This document shows, piece by piece, positions 8,462 to 16,143 of a stretch of DNA of 64,000 nucleotides. This DNA comes from Marinomonas profundimaris (lineage in GTDB: Bacteria > Pseudomonadota > Gammaproteobacteria > Pseudomonadales > Marinomonadaceae), in the NCBI RefSeq assembly GCF_000508165.1, contig NZ_AYOZ01000001.1, positions 62,001 to 126,000 of the forward strand, written 5' to 3'. Within the stretch, counting starts at the first letter, position 1. The number at the start of each line of letters is the position of its first letter. Position numbers and translations under genes: made by a program. Below the pieces are notes generated by a model that was not told where the DNA came from, made no database searches, and worked only from the letters and a program-made list of their open reading frames with translations.

Positions 8462-8788
8462 TTAGGCTTGGAATAAACGGCATTCGAGAAGTGATTGCAT
8501 ATCACGACGACCATCGGCGATCACCATGATATAAACAGACTGCGAACTTATTCGATAAATAATACGGTAGGGTTTGAAATAGATTTCTCGATACTCCCGT
8601 AGGCCGACAGCTAGCAACTCATTTGGGTAAGTCCCGCGCTCGGGATTATCGGCAAGGCTTAAAAATACCTCTTCAATGTTGTCGAGAATGTAATCTGCCT
8701 TCTCTGGTGCATCATGAGTTTCGATATACTCGTATAGAACCTCAAGGTCGTAAGCAGCATCATCAGTGAGAAAAACCTGATAGCTCAT
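8462..8788 (-). CDS. ParE-type toxin of Phd/ParE module
   Basis: 108 aa RelE/ParE superfamily toxin with YQVFLTDDAAYDLEVLYEYI at the start, SLADNPERGTYPNEL in the middle and YFKPYRIIYRISSQSVYIMV and ADGRRDMQSLL at the end, the typical ParE beta-sheet and Arg-rich tail. Its ATG overlaps the antitoxin stop (TAATG). It lies in the same orientation as the integron cassettes to its right but has no recognisable attC after it. Confidence 0.8.
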   Translation of the reverse strand: MSYQVFLTDDAAYDLEVLYEYIETHDAPEKADYILDNIEEVFLSLADNPERGTYPNELLAVGLREYREIYFKPYRIIYRISSQSVYIMVIADGRRDMQSLLECRLFQA

Positions 8789-9063
8789 TAGCGGCTTTTA
8801 CTCCGATTACGAAGCTTGGCTACAACGTCACCAGCGGGCTGAACTTTACCTTCTTCTATTTGACGCTGACCTAGGGCTAACATCTTAAGTAACGCCATAG
8901 TTTCTTGGGTTTGCTCATAGCTTTTGATGTCTTGTATAACCGCCTTAGCTTCACCGTTTTGAGTGATCACCATAGGTCGCATATTTGTAGACAGGTTGCG
9001 CACTACCTCAGCAGCGTGTGATTTCAAATAGCTAATAGGTTTGATTTGATCTGATAGTTTCAT
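8788..9063 (-). CDS. Phd/YefM-family antitoxin
   Basis: 91 aa antitoxin. The N-terminal dimerisation/DNA-binding part (IKPISYLKSHAAEVVRNL, then RPMVITQNGEAKAVIQDIKSYEQ) is the Phd/YefM signature, and the charged C-terminus is expected to wrap the toxin. Ribosome site CAGAGGT. Its own promoter lies at 9086-9115. Convergent with the other toxin-antitoxin module. Confidence 0.85.
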   Translation of the reverse strand: MKLSDQIKPISYLKSHAAEVVRNLSTNMRPMVITQNGEAKAVIQDIKSYEQTQETMALLKMLALGQRQIEEGKVQPAGDVVAKLRNRSKSR

Positions 9064-9085
9064 AAATACCTCTGCGTTATGACCA

Positions 9086-9115
9086 AATATAGTCCTTAAA
9101 CAGGTCGTCGGTCAA
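9086..9115 (-). promoter_or_regulatory. Promoter of the phd-parE module
   Basis: On the minus strand TTGACC and TATATT are separated by 18 bases, close to sigma-70 consensus, and end 22 bases before the antitoxin ATG. It sits immediately after the truncated GNAT gene, so the module brought its own promoter. Confidence 0.6.
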
Positions 9116-9135
9116 TGAATGGCCTTTATGCAAGC

Positions 9136-9495
9136 TTAACTCAGAAGTTTAATTTTCATCTGGCTCTGATTGTTCGTTGGGCTTTTCAGAATGTTAAGGC
9201 GCTCAGCTCGACTTGATCGCATGTTCCCTAATGCAGCTGCACCAATACCTTTTTTTTGGAATTCTTCGTTGACTTGAAGGCCACGTAAGTAACCCTCGTC
9301 GCTATCAAATGATAGGCGAATAGCTCCTACCACCTCACCCTCAGATAAGATATCCCAATTATCTAAACTCAAAATTTGTTCGAGTATTTTAGGCTGCTCC
9401 CAATCAACTAAATAGTGCTCATAATATGGGTGCATATTGTTATATGTAATTTCTGCCGATTTGGATAAATCACAGGCAGGTTGATATGAAATCAC
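9136..9495 (-). CDS. GNAT acetyltransferase, C-terminally truncated, cassette-borne
   Basis: 119 aa. The GNAT core is visible: DNWDILSEGEVVGAIRLSF, then YLRGLQVNEEFQKKGIGAAAL, which carries the acetyl-CoA pyrophosphate loop (Q-K-K-G-I-G-A). The protein ends soon after a MKIKLLS strand, lacking the usual final strand and N-x-x-A-x-x-x-Y-x-x-x-G-F region. It is therefore about 25-30 residues short of the family. The GTG start uses GGGAG within the attC core site just upstream. Its own attC is missing, and the phd-parE promoter begins where the rest should be. Probably a damaged cassette. Confidence 0.65.
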   Translation of the reverse strand: MISYQPACDLSKSAEITYNNMHPYYEHYLVDWEQPKILEQILSLDNWDILSEGEVVGAIRLSFDSDEGYLRGLQVNEEFQKKGIGAAALGNMRSSRAERLNILKSPTNNQSQMKIKLLS

Positions 9496-9503
9496 CTTGA
9501 AGC

Positions 9504-9618
9504 TCCCAACGCCTCGTTAAGAGGCAAATAATATGTTGGCTAAAATTGGAGCGAAGCGAATGAGCCCACGTGTAATTGTCCCGGGGAGCTTGCGACCAGC
9601 TAAAGCGGTTTGTTATAC
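9504..9618 (-). other. attC recombination site 1
   Basis: Read on the minus strand it starts GTATAAC and ends GTTGGGA. The outer arms AACAAACCGCTTTAG and (inverted) AACGCCTCGTTAAG pair imperfectly, and the GGAGCGAAGCGAATG centre is typical of marine attC sites. It lies between the DUF3703 and GNAT genes; the DUF3703 stop codon falls inside the first core site. Confidence 0.7.
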
Positions 9619-9981
9619 GCTGCCTTTTGCTTTGATAATGGCAGCCTGATGCTCTGGTGAAATAGACAACTTTTTAAAAGGGCTGATGTTTGAGCCGCCA
9701 GTATTCCCCGCTGGAACCAAACCAATTGCGGTTTTAGTTGCTGCGCCGACGATACGAACAATTTGACCAATGCATTCTTTGGCATCTCTTTGACGAATAG
9801 CCCAAAGAAACATAAGGACATGTACTTTGACATGCAACCATGTAGATTCCTGTCCTAGGACATGTGCGTTTTCTAAATGATGAAAAGATTCTGCAAGGTC
9901 ACCTGCTGTTTCCAGCTCCTTTGCCAGAGCGATTTCTGATTGCACATCAGGGGCAATATTTTTAGAGAATTTGCTAATCAT
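9613..9981 (-). CDS. DUF3703 family protein (integron cassette)
   Basis: 122 aa protein resembling the DUF3703 family: KNIAPDVQSEIALAKELE, then FHHLENAHVLGQESTWLHVK and HVLMFLWAIRQRDAKECIGQ, which has His residues in a helical bundle, followed by GLVPAGNTGGSNISPFK. Function unknown. I chose the ATG at 9981 because it has a GGAAAGG site; an upstream ATG at 10020 would run into attC site 2. The stop lies within attC site 1, as is usual in cassettes. Confidence 0.7.
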   Translation of the reverse strand: MISKFSKNIAPDVQSEIALAKELETAGDLAESFHHLENAHVLGQESTWLHVKVHVLMFLWAIRQRDAKECIGQIVRIVGAATKTAIGLVPAGNTGGSNISPFKKLSISPEHQAAIIKAKGSV

Positions 9982-10001
9982 ATTTTCATCCTTTCCATGG
10001 C

Positions 10002-10086
10002 GTATAACGCCGCTCAGCACGCGCGGTTTTGGAATGGAGGCGCAGCCGCAATGTAAAAACCGTCGCCGTGACTGGCATGGTTAGTT
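10002..10086 (-). other. attC recombination site 2
   Basis: An 85-base imperfect palindrome. The minus strand begins with an AACTAAC core and ends GTTATAC. CGGTTTT and AAAACCG form an inner perfect stem, and the centre carries GGCGCAGCCGCAATG. It separates the MtlR-like and DUF3703 genes. Confidence 0.75.
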
Positions 10087-10575
10087 GCTTCTCTCACGGT
10101 TGAACCTCTGAAACCCTGGCAACGCCCCAAGATGCGAAACTAGTTGGTTGACTCCAACCTGATAAATATCTCTAGCCGTAGCTTCTGGAGGCGGCGTTAT
10201 AAACATGCTCTGCACATGCCATTCAAGATTTCTGCAGAGCTGTTGAACTCTGTTGTCGGAGAATGACGCAGTTACTTTATGAGCAAACTCATTTCTGATT
10301 TTTCCGACTGTTTTAATGTCCTTGTAAACCGGTTCAGGAATCACCCCAAGCAGATAGAGGAGCCTTGCCCTTGGAACCAACCCAGAAAGAGGCCCCGTAG
10401 AGTCACTCAAGAGAGCCTTGGCCTCGTTGAGGTCATCGATGAAAGTAGCTTCGAGAATTTCCTTGATCAAGCTTTCGATATAAGCACAGCCAACGATGAC
10501 GATTTCACGGTCATTGTCATGCTCGTAATCGAACGAACGAGAAAACTCTAAAAGCCGATCAAATTCTGATTCCAT
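10081..10575 (-). CDS. MtlR/MltR-domain protein (integron cassette)
   Basis: 164 aa from the ATG at 10575 (GGAGAG ribosome site); the frame is open to 10614 but the extension lies in the attC. It resembles the mannitol operon repressor (MtlR) domain: IVIVGCAYIESLIKEILEATF, then LLSDSTGPLSGLVPRARLLY, LLGVIPEPVYKDIKTVGKIR and NEFAHKV. Such stand-alone domains occur in many non-mannitol contexts, and no mannitol genes are nearby. The stop codon overlaps attC site 2. Confidence 0.6.
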   Translation of the reverse strand: MESEFDRLLEFSRSFDYEHDNDREIVIVGCAYIESLIKEILEATFIDDLNEAKALLSDSTGPLSGLVPRARLLYLLGVIPEPVYKDIKTVGKIRNEFAHKVTASFSDNRVQQLCRNLEWHVQSMFITPPPEATARDIYQVGVNQLVSHLGALPGFQRFNRERSN

Positions 10576-10590
10576 GGGCTCTCCGTGAGC

Positions 10591-10691
10591 AAATAACGCC
10601 CCGCTAAGAGGCAAAATATAGTTGGTTAAAATAAGCGAGGCACGAGCAAAAAACCAACTGTATTTTGTCCTGCTTGAGCGCCTTGTTAGGC
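10591..10691 (-). other. attC recombination site 3
   Basis: The cleanest of the three. The minus strand begins GCCTAAC and ends GTTATTT. Outer arms AACAAGGCGCTCAAG and (inverted) AACGCCCCGCTAAGAG pair imperfectly. The inner arms CAAAATA...GTTGGTT and AACCAAC...TATTTTG pair almost perfectly. Confidence 0.8.
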
Positions 10692-10697
10692 ATACAT

Positions 10698-11279
10698 TTA
10701 CGCAGATACATATATTTCTGACTTACCTTGTGAACCATCAGGATTTGTCCAGAAAACTGTAGCATTAAATCCCAAAGGAGTGTCATCACAAATTGCGGCT
10801 ATAAAAGAAACATCGCTTCCAGAACTAAGAACAGATATAGGAAGCTTTTCTTCTACTTCACTACTGATGAGTGGGCTAGAATAATTTGAAGGAATATTTA
10901 ACTCAAAGGAAACATTTTTAGCATTTTTCTGGCTATTATTTGATAAGAAAAACTTATAGCTATTACTCGAAACCTTTCTTAAGTCTAAACGAACAGATGC
11001 TTGTAACTTTTGAGCCTCTTCTTTTTCAAATGACTCTAATTGCTTTTGGGATAATGTAGCTTGTGCTTTTTGCAACTCGGCTGTACTTTGCGAAATTTTC
11101 TTTTCGCTTTCAATTAGTTCTAATTGTTTTTCCGCTAGTTTAGATTGTGATTTTTGCAGCTCAATAGATTCCCTTTGTAGCTTTCTCTGATCTACTTTAG
11201 TGAGCACACTAACAAAAACGGCTAATAGCGCAACAACAATTGCCCAGTCTATTGAAGCGAAAAATTCATTTAATTCCAC
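10698..11279 (-). CDS. Hypothetical coiled-coil membrane protein (integron cassette)
   Basis: 193 aa from the GTG at 11279 (AGGAG site; a TTG one codon earlier is too close). One N-terminal membrane segment (about 12-28) is followed by a 70-residue Gln/Lys/Glu-rich coiled coil (LQKSQSKLAEKQLELIESEK is part of it) and a C-terminal beta-rich domain of about 100 residues that looks Ig-like. I recognise no family. Likely an inner-membrane protein; function unknown. First gene of the visible cassette array. Confidence 0.55.
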   Translation of the reverse strand: MELNEFFASIDWAIVVALLAVFVSVLTKVDQRKLQRESIELQKSQSKLAEKQLELIESEKKISQSTAELQKAQATLSQKQLESFEKEEAQKLQASVRLDLRKVSSNSYKFFLSNNSQKNAKNVSFELNIPSNYSSPLISSEVEEKLPISVLSSGSDVSFIAAICDDTPLGFNATVFWTNPDGSQGKSEIYVSA

Positions 11280-11282
11280 CAA

Positions 11283-12114
11283 ACTCTCCTTGTATGCCTA
11301 ACATTTTAATAGTGCGCATGCGCGTTTACCCATTTCAAAAGCTTTCTTCGTGTAGCTATAAGTCATTGATTCTAAAACGATTAATATAGATACAAAAAAG
11401 CCATATCTAGAAAAATGAGCATGCGTGTTATTCCTTTTATCCACAGCGCATTATTCCCACACAGTAGGTCATTATTTCATTGATATTAGGAGACTTTCTT
11501 GCTTTCTACCAGTACAAAACGCGCATATCTGGTTTATTTAAAATGGCTAAACGCGCAAAAATGCGTCTATTTCAAAAATAGACTGTATATTCGCCCATAT
11601 ATTGTGTTTTGATTTGTGGTTCAAAAAAGCAGTTGAGTAAAGCATTTGAATCGAGTCTGAATAAGAGATCAACCCCATCCTCCGCCTTCCCCTTGAAGAC
11701 AAAAGGGGAAGGGACTTGGTGATCGGTAGGCATTACCTTCTGCGCTTGAAATCTCTAAGCAGTCAGTTCGACGCAATCCCGATTGCGCGACTTTATGGAG
11801 TTTCAGAGTCATTGTTTGACGAGCTATCTCCCACCGAATAAACAATCTATGCCTTACGACACAACGAGCGTAGGGGGACAATTATGTGCCTATGAAAAAA
11901 GTCAGGCATTAAAGGTCTTAAAGCGAATTTTTGGTTACTTTTTGGGCGCTAGCAAAAAGTTACCCGCTCAGCAGAGCGGAATAAAGGTTGGGGATGCAAA
12001 GTGTTTGAATGGAACCAAAGTACGCCCAAAAGTTGGGGTCAAAGCCCTTTTTAAAAAGCGTTTTTAGTGTCTAAAGTGATAGGGGATAAAAAGGGGTTTG
12101 ACCCCTTGAGGGAC
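11283..12114. other. Gene-poor interval with core-site remnant and repeats
   Basis: About 0.8 kb without a credible gene; the small open frames here lack ribosome sites and family resemblance. It holds a GCCTAAC core (11297-11303) and a GCGCATGCGC palindrome nearby. CCTTCCCCTT/AAGGGGAAGG (11687-11714) is a perfect inverted repeat. GGTTACTTTTTG/CAAAAAGTTACC (11933-11964) and CCGCTC/GAGCGG (11964-11979) are back-to-back hairpins. AAGGGGT/ACCCCTT lies at about 12091-12107. I looked for an integrase or an attI site and could not identify either. Confidence 0.6.
11933..11979. repeat. Back-to-back hairpins, probable dispersed repeat
   Basis: Two adjacent inverted repeats (12-base arms with one mismatch, 8-base loop; then 6-base perfect arms, 4-base loop). 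A shortened inverse version of the first arm, CAAAAGTAACCAAAA, appears at about 7688-7702 beside the exonuclease remnant. This suggests an interspersed repeat family, which is an inference from two partial copies. Confidence 0.4.
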
Positions 12115-12116
12115 TT

Positions 12117-12142
12117 AAAAAAAAGCCCCGCAGAGCGGGGCT
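12117..12142 (-). terminator. Intrinsic terminator of ppsA
   Basis: On the minus strand an AGCCCCGC/GCGGGGCT stem with a 3-base loop is followed by eight T residues, about 145 bases after the ppsA stop. A classical Rho-independent structure. Confidence 0.85.
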
Positions 12143-12285
12143 ATAAAACTAGAGTGTGACGTACGATAAGGTCACGCGCTGTTGTTACACAGCATTCTGA
12201 TCCAACGACGTATTTTTCAATACGCCACCGAGATGCAGTCGGTTGCCAGTAGAGCCGCTTACAGCGGCCCAACAGAGGTGTTCCA

Positions 12286-14685
12286 TTAAATGGCTTTGTT
12301 ATTCAATTCCGCATTTTTCAATACTTCATCAAGGTGCAGCCATGTTTCGATTACGGTGTCTGGGTTAAGAGACATGCTTTCGATGCCTTGAGCCACTAAC
12401 CAGTCGGCGAAGTCGGCGTGGTCGGATGGGCCTTGGCCACAAATACCCACGTATTTTCCTTGTTCACGACAGGCGGTGATCGCCATTTTGAGTAGCTTTT
12501 TAACCGCTGGGTTACGTTCGTCGAATTTGTCGGCAATCAATCCTGAGTCGCGGTCTAGTCCAAGTGTTAATTGAGTCAAATCGTTCGAGCCGATTGAGAA
12601 ACCATCAAAGTATTGTAGGAACTCGTCAGCCAGTAGGGCGTTAGACGGTAGTTCACACATCATGATGACTTTCAGGCCGTTTTCACCACGAGCCAAACCT
12701 TGTTCCGCTAGGAGTTCGGTAACTTGCTGTGCTTCTTCCAGTGTGCGTACAAATGGAATCATGATTTGTACGTTGGTCAGTCCCATGACGTTACGAACGC
12801 GGCGAATGGCTTCGCATTCTAGGGCGAAGCAATCGCGGAACGAGTCGTCGATGTAGCGCGCGGCACCACGGAAACCAAGCATTGGGTTTTCTTCGTCTGG
12901 TTCAAACAACGGACCGCCCACAAGGTTGTGGTATTCGTTCGATTTAAAGTCAGACAAACGCACGATGACTGGCTTGTTGGAGAATGAGCAAGCGAGTGTC
13001 GCGACGCCTTCAACCAGTTTGTCGACATAGAATTCCACAGGGCTGTTGTAGCCGGCGATGCGATGGTCGATTTCTTCTTGCAAGGCGGGTGTCATGTCTG
13101 CGTAGTTCAACAAAGCTTTTGGGTGAATGCCGATCATGCGGTTGATGATGAACTCTAAGCGAGCCAAGCCGATGCCCGCGTTTGGCAGCATGGCAAAGTC
13201 GAAGGCACGGTTTGGGTTACCCACATTCATCATGATTTTTACTGGCAGTTCTGGCATGTTGCTGACTTCGGAAGTGATGATGTCGAATGGCAATTCGCCT
13301 TGGTAAACAAAGCCCATGTCGCCTTGTGCGCAAGAAACGGTGACTTTTTGACCATCCTTTAACACGTCGGTTGCGTCGCCACAACCAACAACAGCGGGAA
13401 TGCCAAGTTCGCGAGCGATGATCGCCGCGTGGCAAGTCCGTCCGCCGCGATTGGTGACAATCGCAGAGGCGCGCTTCATGATGGGTTCCCAATCAGGATC
13501 GGTTATATCGGTGACCAAAACGTCACCAGGGTTGATTCGATCCATTTCGGTAATAGAAGACAACACCTTCACTTCACCTGTGCCGATCTTGTGGCCAATG
13601 GCTCGGCCTGTGATCATCACGTTAGAGGTCTGTTTTAGGTTGTAACGTTCCATGCTTTGCGCGTTACCTTGACTGCGAACGGTTTCTGGTCGCGCTTGAA
13701 CGATGTAGATTTTACCGTCAATGCCGTCTTTCGCCCACTCAATGTCCATCGGACGTTGGTAGTGTTTTTCGATAATGCAGGCTTGGCGAGCAAGGTCTTC
13801 AATCTCGTCGTTGCTCAGTGCAAAGCGATTTTGATCGTCTAATGCCACTGGGACGATTTTGACAAATTCGTCGTCGCCATCGACTTCGGCGTATTCCATT
13901 TTTTGTGCTTTGCTGCCAAGGCTTTTACGAACCACCGCTGGACGTTCGGCCGCAAGGGTTGGTTTGTGAACGTAGTATTCGTCTGGGTTGACCGTGCCTT
14001 GTACGACCATTTCACCAAGACCGTAAGCAGCGGTGATGAAAACCACTTCGTCAAAACCAGATTCTGTGTCTAGGGTGAACAACACGCCAGAAGCGCCAAT
14101 GTCACTGCGCACCATTTTTTGAATGCCAGCAGACAAGGAAACACCTTGGTGTTCGAAGCCTTGGTGTACGCGGTAAGAGATCGCGCGGTCATTAAAGAGA
14201 GACGCAAACACGCGTTTGATCGACGCTTTGATGTCGGCTAAGCCTTTGACGTTTAGGAAGGTTTCTTGCTGACCGGCAAAAGACGCATCGGGTAGATCTT
14301 CCGCGGTAGCAGATGAACGGACGGCGAAAGAGGCATCGTCGGCGTTGTCATCGCATAATACGGTGAAGGCGGCTTCAATTTCTTGGTCAAACTCCGCAGA
14401 GAAAGTAGCGTCGGCAATCCATTGGCGAATTTTCACGCCGGTTTCAGCAAGAGCGTGAACGTCGTCGACATCCAATTCGTCGAGTGCTTTATGAATTTTG
14501 TCATCTAAGCCACTTTCTGTAATAAAACTTTGATAAGCATAGGAAGTAGTTGCGAAACCGTTTGGTACTTGAATACCTAGGTCTGTCAGGTTAGAAATCA
14601 TTTCTCCCAAAGAGGCGTTTTTGCCGCCAACTTCACCGACATCTTCCATATGAAGATCTTTAAACCACTTAATAAACTTGCTCAC
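12286..14685 (-). CDS. ppsA: Phosphoenolpyruvate synthase PpsA
   Basis: Converts pyruvate, ATP and water to PEP, AMP and phosphate (gluconeogenesis from C3 acids). The order is normal: N-terminal ATP-grasp-like domain (VGGKNASLGEM, FAVRSSATAEDLPDASFAGQ), central phosphohistidine domain with GGRTCHAAIIARELGIPAVV (catalytic His), and C-terminal PEP barrel (LPSNALLADEFLQYFDGFSI, then GSNDLTQLTLGLDRDSG). I start at the GTG at 14685 (MSKFIKWF..., GGGAG site), giving 799 aa, close to E. coli; the frame is open to 14763. Divergent from its regulator ppsR. Confidence 0.95.
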   Translation of the reverse strand: MSKFIKWFKDLHMEDVGEVGGKNASLGEMISNLTDLGIQVPNGFATTSYAYQSFITESGLDDKIHKALDELDVDDVHALAETGVKIRQWIADATFSAEFDQEIEAAFTVLCDDNADDASFAVRSSATAEDLPDASFAGQQETFLNVKGLADIKASIKRVFASLFNDRAISYRVHQGFEHQGVSLSAGIQKMVRSDIGASGVLFTLDTESGFDEVVFITAAYGLGEMVVQGTVNPDEYYVHKPTLAAERPAVVRKSLGSKAQKMEYAEVDGDDEFVKIVPVALDDQNRFALSNDEIEDLARQACIIEKHYQRPMDIEWAKDGIDGKIYIVQARPETVRSQGNAQSMERYNLKQTSNVMITGRAIGHKIGTGEVKVLSSITEMDRINPGDVLVTDITDPDWEPIMKRASAIVTNRGGRTCHAAIIARELGIPAVVGCGDATDVLKDGQKVTVSCAQGDMGFVYQGELPFDIITSEVSNMPELPVKIMMNVGNPNRAFDFAMLPNAGIGLARLEFIINRMIGIHPKALLNYADMTPALQEEIDHRIAGYNSPVEFYVDKLVEGVATLACSFSNKPVIVRLSDFKSNEYHNLVGGPLFEPDEENPMLGFRGAARYIDDSFRDCFALECEAIRRVRNVMGLTNVQIMIPFVRTLEEAQQVTELLAEQGLARGENGLKVIMMCELPSNALLADEFLQYFDGFSIGSNDLTQLTLGLDRDSGLIADKFDERNPAVKKLLKMAITACREQGKYVGICGQGPSDHADFADWLVAQGIESMSLNPDTVIETWLHLDEVLKNAELNNKAI

Positions 14686-14897
14686 AAGAGACTCCCGTTG
14701 TTTTTTCTTAATATAAAGAATAGCAAAAATAGTGTTACGGTCAGTTTGCTTAATGTCATCCACTGTAGATCGAGTGCTGTGAGTTTACGCATCACAGAGA
14801 CTTGTCAAAACGCGGTGTCTGAGTTCATTGTATGTAGGTGAGTGGCCTTGAATAAAATCGATTATTCGATGTAGTTTTATTTCAATCGGAAAAATGA

Positions 14898-15737
14898 ATG
14901 TCGTTAGATAACAACAAAATGGGTGGAAATGGGATGAAAGTGTATTTTGTTTCAGATGGAACGGCGATCACGGCGGAGGTGTTTGGTTCGGCAATGTTGT
15001 CTTTCTTTGATGTGGCGGTAGAAACAAAAAGTGTGCCTTTTTTGACCACCAAAGATCAGGCGGAAGGGTTAAAGCAGCAGATCAATTTAGAGGTGCAACA
15101 AGGCGTTGCACTGCTGGTTTTTTATACTGTATCTGACGTAGCCATTCGTGACATTGTTCAGTCGTGTGATTGTCATTGTTATAATTTGTTTGGCGATTTG
15201 CTCTTGCCGATCGAAAAAGCCTTGGGTGTAAAGGCGCAACCGACAGCACAAAAAGCCCACGGTATGAAAGAGGGGGTTTATGACGGGCGCATAGACGCTA
15301 TCAACTACGCACTGGCAAATGACGATGGGGCATCGATCAAAAATTTCGATCAAGCGGATATCATCTTGCTGGGTGTGTCTCGTTCAGGCAAAACGCCGAC
15401 CAGTCTGTATTTGGCAATGCAATACGGTATTAAAGCGGCAAATTACCCCATCACCGAAGACGATTTCTCTTCTCCTGGTCTGCCTAAAATTCTAAAAGAA
15501 CATAAGAAGAAACTGTTTGGTTTGACCATCGATGCTCAGCGTTTGCACGAAATTCGTACTGGTCGAATGGCGGCGAGCAAATACGCGTCGGCGCGTCAGT
15601 GTCGCTATGAAGTAGATGAAGTCGAGTCGTTATATCGCCAAGAACGCATCCCTTTTTTAAACTCGACAAAACTGTCTGTGGAAGAAATTTCCACCAAAGT
15701 GATGGCAGAGATGAATTTGGTTCGCCATCGCCAGTAA
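14898..15737 (+). CDS. ppsR: PEP synthase regulatory protein PpsR (kinase/pyrophosphorylase)
   Basis: ADP-dependent kinase and Pi-dependent pyrophosphorylase that inactivates and reactivates PpsA by phosphorylating a Thr next to its catalytic His. Recognised by VYFVSDGTAITAEVFG at the start, YDGRIDAINYALANDDG, and the P-loop GVSRSGKTPTSLYLAMQYG near residue 155, then LFGLTIDAQRLHEIR. 279 aa from ATG 14898; an ATG at 14934 with a better GGAAATGGG site is also possible. It is divergent from ppsA, so the pair shares about 210 bases of promoter DNA. Confidence 0.93.
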   Translation: MSLDNNKMGGNGMKVYFVSDGTAITAEVFGSAMLSFFDVAVETKSVPFLTTKDQAEGLKQQINLEVQQGVALLVFYTVSDVAIRDIVQSCDCHCYNLFGDLLLPIEKALGVKAQPTAQKAHGMKEGVYDGRIDAINYALANDDGASIKNFDQADIILLGVSRSGKTPTSLYLAMQYGIKAANYPITEDDFSSPGLPKILKEHKKKLFGLTIDAQRLHEIRTGRMAASKYASARQCRYEVDEVESLYRQERIPFLNSTKLSVEEISTKVMAEMNLVRHRQ

Positions 15738-16143
15738 GTTTTTCACGTTAAAAGATCGAATAATTCGATAGGTTGGTGCTTTTTGGTGGAAATATAGACA
15801 AAAAAGTAATGAAAATGTTTGTTTTGGTCCTAAAAGGCATGAGAGATGCCGTTGGTGGTACGGACGATTTGTCGTGATAACGACATTTTGTTGTGTAATT
15901 ACCAAATTTCCCTCAATAGAGTGTGCAGATAATGCTAAGAGCAGTGCGAACTTGGAGAGTATTTGGTGAATATGCTCTATAATATCGAGTAATTGAACGT
16001 ATTGGTGACTTGGCTCAAGTAGCTTATTGGAAGTGACTTGTCAGAAATGACAACCAAGCGCTGTAATCGTTCTAAATAGTAAGATGTTCATATTTCTACT
16101 TTATAAAAGGGCGTCTTATTAAAAAACCAAGGATAAAAATACA
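15738..16143. other. Non-coding leader region before rnr
   Basis: 406 bases without a gene. It contains a perfect inverted repeat ATCGAAT/ATTCGAT (about 15756-15770) just after ppsR, possibly a processing or termination hairpin without a T tract. A perfect TATAAT lies at 15978-15983 with no good -35 at normal spacing. The rest is AT-rich. The rnr transcript may therefore carry a 5' leader of about 150 bases. Confidence 0.4.

Larger units (their letters stand above)
9136..11303 (-). mobile_element. Integron gene-cassette array without integrase (CALIN-like)
   Basis: Four minus-strand genes (GNAT, DUF3703, MtlR-like, coiled-coil membrane protein) are each packed tightly between imperfect inverted repeats at 9504-9618, 10002-10086 and 10591-10691. 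These begin and end with the AAC/GTT triplets and carry the extra internal palindromes of attC recombination sites. A fourth GCCTAAC core lies at 11297-11303 before the first gene. No tyrosine integrase is encoded in the window. The intervals between cassettes hold nothing but attC. The identification rests on site structure seen directly; mobility is inferred. Confidence 0.75.

Noticed and set aside
11297-11433. A fourth full attC between GCCTAAC and GTTATTC
   Set aside because: The ends share only a CGCATGC-type palindrome and do not form proper outer arms, so I report only the core site.
11783-12067. Open frame of 94 codons
   Set aside because: Runs through two hairpins and repeats, has no ribosome site and no recognisable family.
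11304-12114. Possible integron integrase or attI
   Set aside because: No frame longer than about 95 codons, no tyrosine-recombinase motif, and no ribosome site. The GCCTAAC core alone does not prove attI.
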